Below are positions 59,307-64,000 of a stretch of DNA of 64,000 nucleotides, in pieces. The translations under genes were made by a program, and so were the position numbers. The stretch is taken from contig CM057829.1 of NCBI GenBank assembly GCA_030068075.1, positions 85,861,132 to 85,925,131 on the forward strand. The letters run 5' to 3'. Each line of letters begins with the position of its first letter. The first letter of the stretch is position 1. The notes beneath the pieces are model-generated. The model was given only the letters and a program-made list of their open reading frames with translations. It was not told the origin of the DNA and did not search any database. The DNA is from Paguma larvata (taxonomy: Eukaryota; Chordata; Mammalia; Carnivora; Viverridae).

Positions 59307-60728
59307 AAATCACATTTGAACATAAATTCAAGAAGTATATAACATGAGTGTTTCCCTTTTCCTAATTTTGTTAGGATCTAAGTCATCTGTAAAAGGAAGA
59401 CTTTATTTGGCTTTTTGCCTTTGGCATAGTTTAATTGTTTAGCAATCCTACCTTACAGGAAGTTGTCATTTTATTCATGTAACCACTTTTTAGTAATAAG
59501 TGAATAAAAAAACTTTTTACATTGTTATACCTAAAAATTTTAATTTTTAAAAAATAAATCTGGTTATTCAGATTAAAGAGCAGAAGGAGAGACTAGGGGT
59601 AAGGGGAAAAAGTAAATTAAAAACCTCCCAGAGATTCAGACAAAAAAACCTTAAGAGTAATTTTAAAGTTCTGAAAAGTGAAAATTGATACTGATATGAT
59701 ATTTAGAATGACAGAGAATCTCTTTAAATGCCTTACCAAGTCGGGAAAATGACTCTAGTATTTCAGATGTCTTTTCAACAAGAACCTAAGCAAGAAGTAT
59801 TTCAGATTTATTAAAATTTCTACTTGACACATGAATTTACCTTCAGCCGTTTTACCGTATAAAACCATTATATCTGTAATCCCACATCCTATATACAATG
59901 AAGGAAAGGAAAATGGTCTAAAAATAAGCTTGCCTAATAATGAAAAGATACCCTGAGATTACTCTTGATATTTTCTGTATAGATTTCTAACCATTTAAAA
60001 CAAATCAGTATATTATCAAACTCCTTCTTGGTGAACTTTAAAGTATTATTCACTAATATTACAGAATTGAACTCAGAATTAGAAAGTTTTGTATGGTTTT
60101 CGAAAACTCTTTACAGTACAGCCAAAAATAGCCTCCAAAGTACAACATTCCTAGGAAAAATAAAACTCAGAACACTTATGATTAGATCATTTTCCTCAAG
60201 TTAATAAGAGCTAATGAAGTTTCCAGAAAGCTGTGGTCATAAAACCAATTCCACTGAAACTATTCAAATATGTTTTCTATTTAAGTGAACTATAGTAATT
60301 AATCTTCCATTTTTACTCTTCGAAATTATAGACCGTATTTGTAGTTAATTTGAATTTCCATAGAAAGAGCATGAAAATTCCCACCACTTAAACATTTCAA
60401 GATTTTACTGTAAAAGCAAACAGTACCACACAGATATTAGCACAGTGCTCCTTTGTATAGGAAGAAAAGCCAGCAAAGACATTAATCTCTAAAACAGTGT
60501 TTGAAAAGTGCAATGAAATCCCGTGGATTCTTAATAACAAAATACCAATTAGGTTATGATTAGGATATTTTTTTCCTTTTTCATGTTTTCTTCACAGTTT
60601 AAAACCCCATGTATATTGTATACTTTTCAGCTACTGAAATAACTAAAAAACTTTCTATTGTTTTACCACAGAATATGAAAACAACAGGAACAAGCTAGAA
60701 ATTATTCCTCCAAGTAATATGGTTCATT

Positions 60729-60734
60729 TTTATT
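60729..60734 (-). promoter_or_regulatory. Possible minus-strand poly(A) signal (convergent gene end)
   Basis: AATAAA on the minus strand, placed about 1.6 kb from the proposed KLHL32 end. The spacing would fit a tail-to-tail neighbour, but the motif is common in such AT-rich DNA. Confidence 0.2.
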
Positions 60735-63699
60735 TTGGTTTTCAAATAATCTGTCATAAAAAGGAAGTAGAATAATCATGGATGCGGTGTAAATATATAC
60801 ATTTTAAAAATTATACATTACTATATGCACAATTCACTTATAACATCAATATACAATAAGGCCCAAAATTTTCTGAAAAGACAATACACAAATGCAATAA
60901 ATGCTATAAATTGGATAACTACTAGCACACCAAAAACTTTATAATAAGCAGAAGTTATTTAATTCCAATCATGTATACTTATTTTGGTAACCTTAGCAAT
61001 ATAGATTATCACAGAATAAAAATACAAATCTTATATGCTACTTTGCTAGCTTCTTACACCAACTGTTTTAAGCAAACAAAACATGGTATTTATATTGGTA
61101 TACTATGTACTTGACAAGGCAGTATTTTTAACCCTAGGAGGAGAAGGCAGATGAGTTTTTTTTGAAAAATGTAAGGTTTACGTAAAATCTATAGGATTTA
61201 GGGAAGATAGATTTCCAAGAGGCTTTTCCCAACTGCAGAAACTTTGTCAAATTTTTATATAACAGCTAATTTTAACAAAGAGGATGTAAAAATAAAAGCT
61301 GTCAAAGATTCTGTTAAAGTACATGTAATTCTTTAAGAACAAAGTAGTTTTTAAAATTTGTGATGAAGCATGAAAGAAAATAATGGGTAAAGAACACACA
61401 CACCAGCTACAGATAAGTTGTTTTTTTTTTTTAAAAAATATAGATGCCCAGGTAGAAAAAGTCAAATAGGCTTAAGAAAAAAGATGCTAGGAATAGGTAA
61501 AGATACAAAAGTTTTAAACTATGAAACTCTTCTAATGCAAATGAAGTCAATACTAAAAGATTCTGTACAGAGATCGTACTCCATGTTTTTTACTCCCCCA
61601 TGAACACCTAATTAAATGTTCAATTAAAATTTAAATCATAACCAAATCTGAATGTCTAATAAAGTCCTTCTACCACTCTGTTGTCCTTCAATCATCTCTT
61701 TTACATTCCATCTGATATTTTACAGAAATTATTTGACTGGAATACTCATATATCCAAAATATATATTTTAGCTGTCTTCCTATTTAAGTGTCTTATGGCT
61801 AGGTTTCTATAGAAAGAGTGGTATGCTCTGCTGGCAGGCTGAATGAAGCTCCGAGTGCAGAATGAACATGGCATTCAGATGTCTAAGGCAGTGTCTCCTG
61901 TGTGAGTTAAGTTTGCATAGAAAAGGTAGAGTCAGATGGCAGAAAGTCTCCTGACTGAAGAGTCTGTCAGCTTATAGACACTGGCAAGTAACCGGAGGTC
62001 CTTGAGCAGACAAGTAACAGGAGGAAAGGATTATTTTAGCAACACGAATGTCAGAACTGTGTGAGGATGAATTACAGGGAAGGAGATCAGATATAAGAAG
62101 GTAAGAAAGATCAACAGTGCCCAGTAAGAAAAGACAGGTGGGTGTACTGGATGGGAAAAAGAAAAAAATAGCAAGAGCCCGTCCGTACCGGTGATCCCCT
62201 GAAAGTGGGGAACACATAAGAATCCAAGATGCTTCTGAAGTTTCAAGGCTAAATAACTTGTGAAAACAGTGTATGCCCTGGGTAGAAAAGGCAGGAGCTA
62301 GTTTAAGATAAGTGACAAGTGCAGCTTGACATGTCGCCTTGAGATTTCAGGAGGATCCAACTAGAGAGGTTTAGACAGAAATTAGCACTAGAAATAGACT
62401 TCGGAGATGAAATTATGAGCTAGTGTTAGCAGTTCTCAAAGAATGTTGAGACAGAGCAAGTGAAGAGCCAGACCTCGCCACTGGGGACCAGAAAGGAGAA
62501 CATGGGGTGCTTTCAAAGTACAGTATGTAGGAAGGAGGAGTATCACCAAGGAAGGGCTGAGAAGATGAAGGCAAACACAGATGTCAGGCCAAAGGACATG
62601 AGAAACGAGAACGTACTCTCAGACTGCACCGGAAGAGGACTGCTTACAGTAGAGAGGCAGAAGCAGCAGCCCCACAGAGTACAGGTTCTTTAGGGGAAAA
62701 TACATATTAAGGAAGCAGGAATAAGGTACTCTAAGTCGGGGAATATAAAAAGGTAAGATTATCCTATTAAGTGAAGTGTGTGAAGATTTTCAAGAAAATG
62801 AACAGAGTCATAAATTTTTCTTCAATTAAAATAAAACAGCGCCTTTAAAATTGCACCTCTATATAAACACAAACGTATATACACATACATACTGTCAAAG
62901 ATTTTTTTGTTATTGATTTTTAAAGTATAAGCTATTCTTAGCATCTACAGACATGTAACCTAATGCATGATTCAGAAGCGGCTTTTCTCATCCCTTAAAA
63001 GCTTCATATTCTAAGAAACATGATTCTCAAAGCTATCTTATTAATCCTACTTTGAAAATAAAATATATATATACACATAAATAACTTCTTTAAAAGCATC
63101 ACCTTAAACAGATTTAGCTTCATTTGCTGAAATTTGCAAAGCAATACATTAATAATTCACTATGATAATGAAAAGAAACTCATTGCTTTAAAGTCTACTA
63201 TGTAACCTTAACAAGGCTTTTATTCATTCCATTTGCTGAAGTACTAACAGCTGATCTGGGGCGAGGGAACAGACTATTTGTATGTCATGAAAGCAACAGA
63301 TACTCCTTTAGACTTCACACATTACAGTAAGGAGAGGATTAATAAGTATAGTTCACTGATTGCAATACACTTCATCTTTCAAGATACTTCTTGAGTCAGA
63401 AAAGGAAGGAATAGAAGAACAATGATAAAGACTGAAATTCCAAGAAGAAAACAGTAAGTTATTGCAAAATTAGCAAACATGATGTGTCAGAAAAAAACTG
63501 AAAAAAACAAAACAAAACAAAACAGGGGCTCATTCATCTAGGATCTGTTAGAGAAAGAGGGACAAAATTGAGAGGTGTTCTTTACCGTTGTGCATGAAGG
63601 ATTAGTAATCCTGTCTGTACACCTCAAATAGAACATAGGTCACAACAAGTACGTTATCCTCTGATTCTTCCCAGGACACCGTGAAATAGAAAAACGTTT

Positions 63700-63835
63700 A
63701 GTATTCTTTTTTTCTCCATGAAGAAACTGAGGCTCCAGCAAGGTTAAGCAACTTGCTCAAGTTTACAAAGCAGAGCTGGCTTTGAGACCTGGGTGGGTTC
63801 CTAACACTAGGACTGGAGTTCTTTCACTGAATAAT
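63700..63835 (+). mobile_element. MIR fragment
   Basis: Shows GAAGAAACTGAGGCTCCAGC, AGGTTAAGCAACTTGCTCAA and AGAGCTGGCTTTGAGACCTG, the MIR core in order. Confidence 0.8.
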
Positions 63836-64000
63836 GCTCACCACAAAAAGGAGTCAAGGACAAGAGCCGAACTGGTAACATAAAAATCTGGATGAAATAG
63901 TTAAACAGTTGAGACACAATAGCTGCTAAAGGAAACGAAACTGGTTCCCTGTAAACAAAGATGCTAAATTATATAAGGCTCTAATTGATGAGCAAGGAGA

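Larger units (their letters stand above)
59116..63699. other. 3' flank of KLHL32, no coding exon found
   Basis: AT-rich sequence with a TA-rich run (59248-59306). Neither strand shows a convincing spliced exon. In human the convergent neighbour is MMS22L; its coding end is not visible here, so only its 3' UTR could lie in this stretch. Sequence at 61850-62700 is purine-rich and may be an old repeat. Confidence 0.5.

Noticed and set aside
62460..62693. Plus-strand ORF of 77 aa in the 3' flank
   Set aside because: Lies in purine-rich sequence that looks like an old repeat; no start context, splice or family support.
63605..63691. Minus-strand frame of about 29 codons (FYFTVSWEESEDNVLVVTYV...) ending in TAA, considered as the last exon of a convergent gene
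   Set aside because: It does not match the C-terminus I remember for MMS22L, has stops just upstream, and has no good acceptor except a weak GGAAG; its right side runs into a MIR fragment. Most likely chance.

Overview
This window is mammalian nuclear DNA from a carnivore, most likely a cat-family (felid) species. The evidence is twenty copies of a tRNA-Lys-type carnivore SINE with the cat-like head (GCCTGGGTGGCTCAG) and body, carnivore-type L1 elements, and four spliced exons of a vertebrate kelch gene. There are no bacterial-style operons, CRISPR arrays or RNA genes. I found no new multi-gene system. The interest lies in one gene end and in a very dense, layered set of retrotransposons.

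The only host gene I can support is the 3' end of KLHL32 (plus strand). Its coding exons are 28646-28704, 32162-32354, 34030-34124 and 57868-58029. They splice in frame into about 169 C-terminal residues containing the last kelch-propeller blades and the stop codon. The 32355-34029 intron has a GC donor instead of GT. A 3' UTR follows, with a plausible poly(A) signal at 59094. About 6 kb of flank lies beyond the stop. In human the next gene is MMS22L, tail to tail, but I see none of its coding exons here.

Layout: 1-5453 is the 5' part of a young antisense L1 (L1-A), with a complete 5' UTR/promoter, an intact ORF1 and an ORF2 carrying one frameshift, running off the left edge. 5454-16335 is an older L1 (L1-B) split by a nested, nearly full-length L1 (L1-C, 7344-14999). 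16336-35430 is intron with KLHL32 exons, SINEs, MIRs and one DNA-transposon MITE. 35431-48783 holds two further long old L1s (L1-D, L1-E). 49016-51402 is repeat-poor intron. 51403-57605 holds a Tigger-like fragment, an ORF1-less L1 (L1-F) and an L1 fragment (L1-G) that contains a second MITE. 57606-64000 is the KLHL32 terminal exon, 3' UTR and flank.

All seven L1s and 18 of 20 carnivore SINEs lie antisense to KLHL32. The nesting gives a relative order of insertion. Coordinates of old repeats are approximate because they were set by eye, without an alignment program. Statements about human KLHL32 and MMS22L are from general knowledge and were not looked up.
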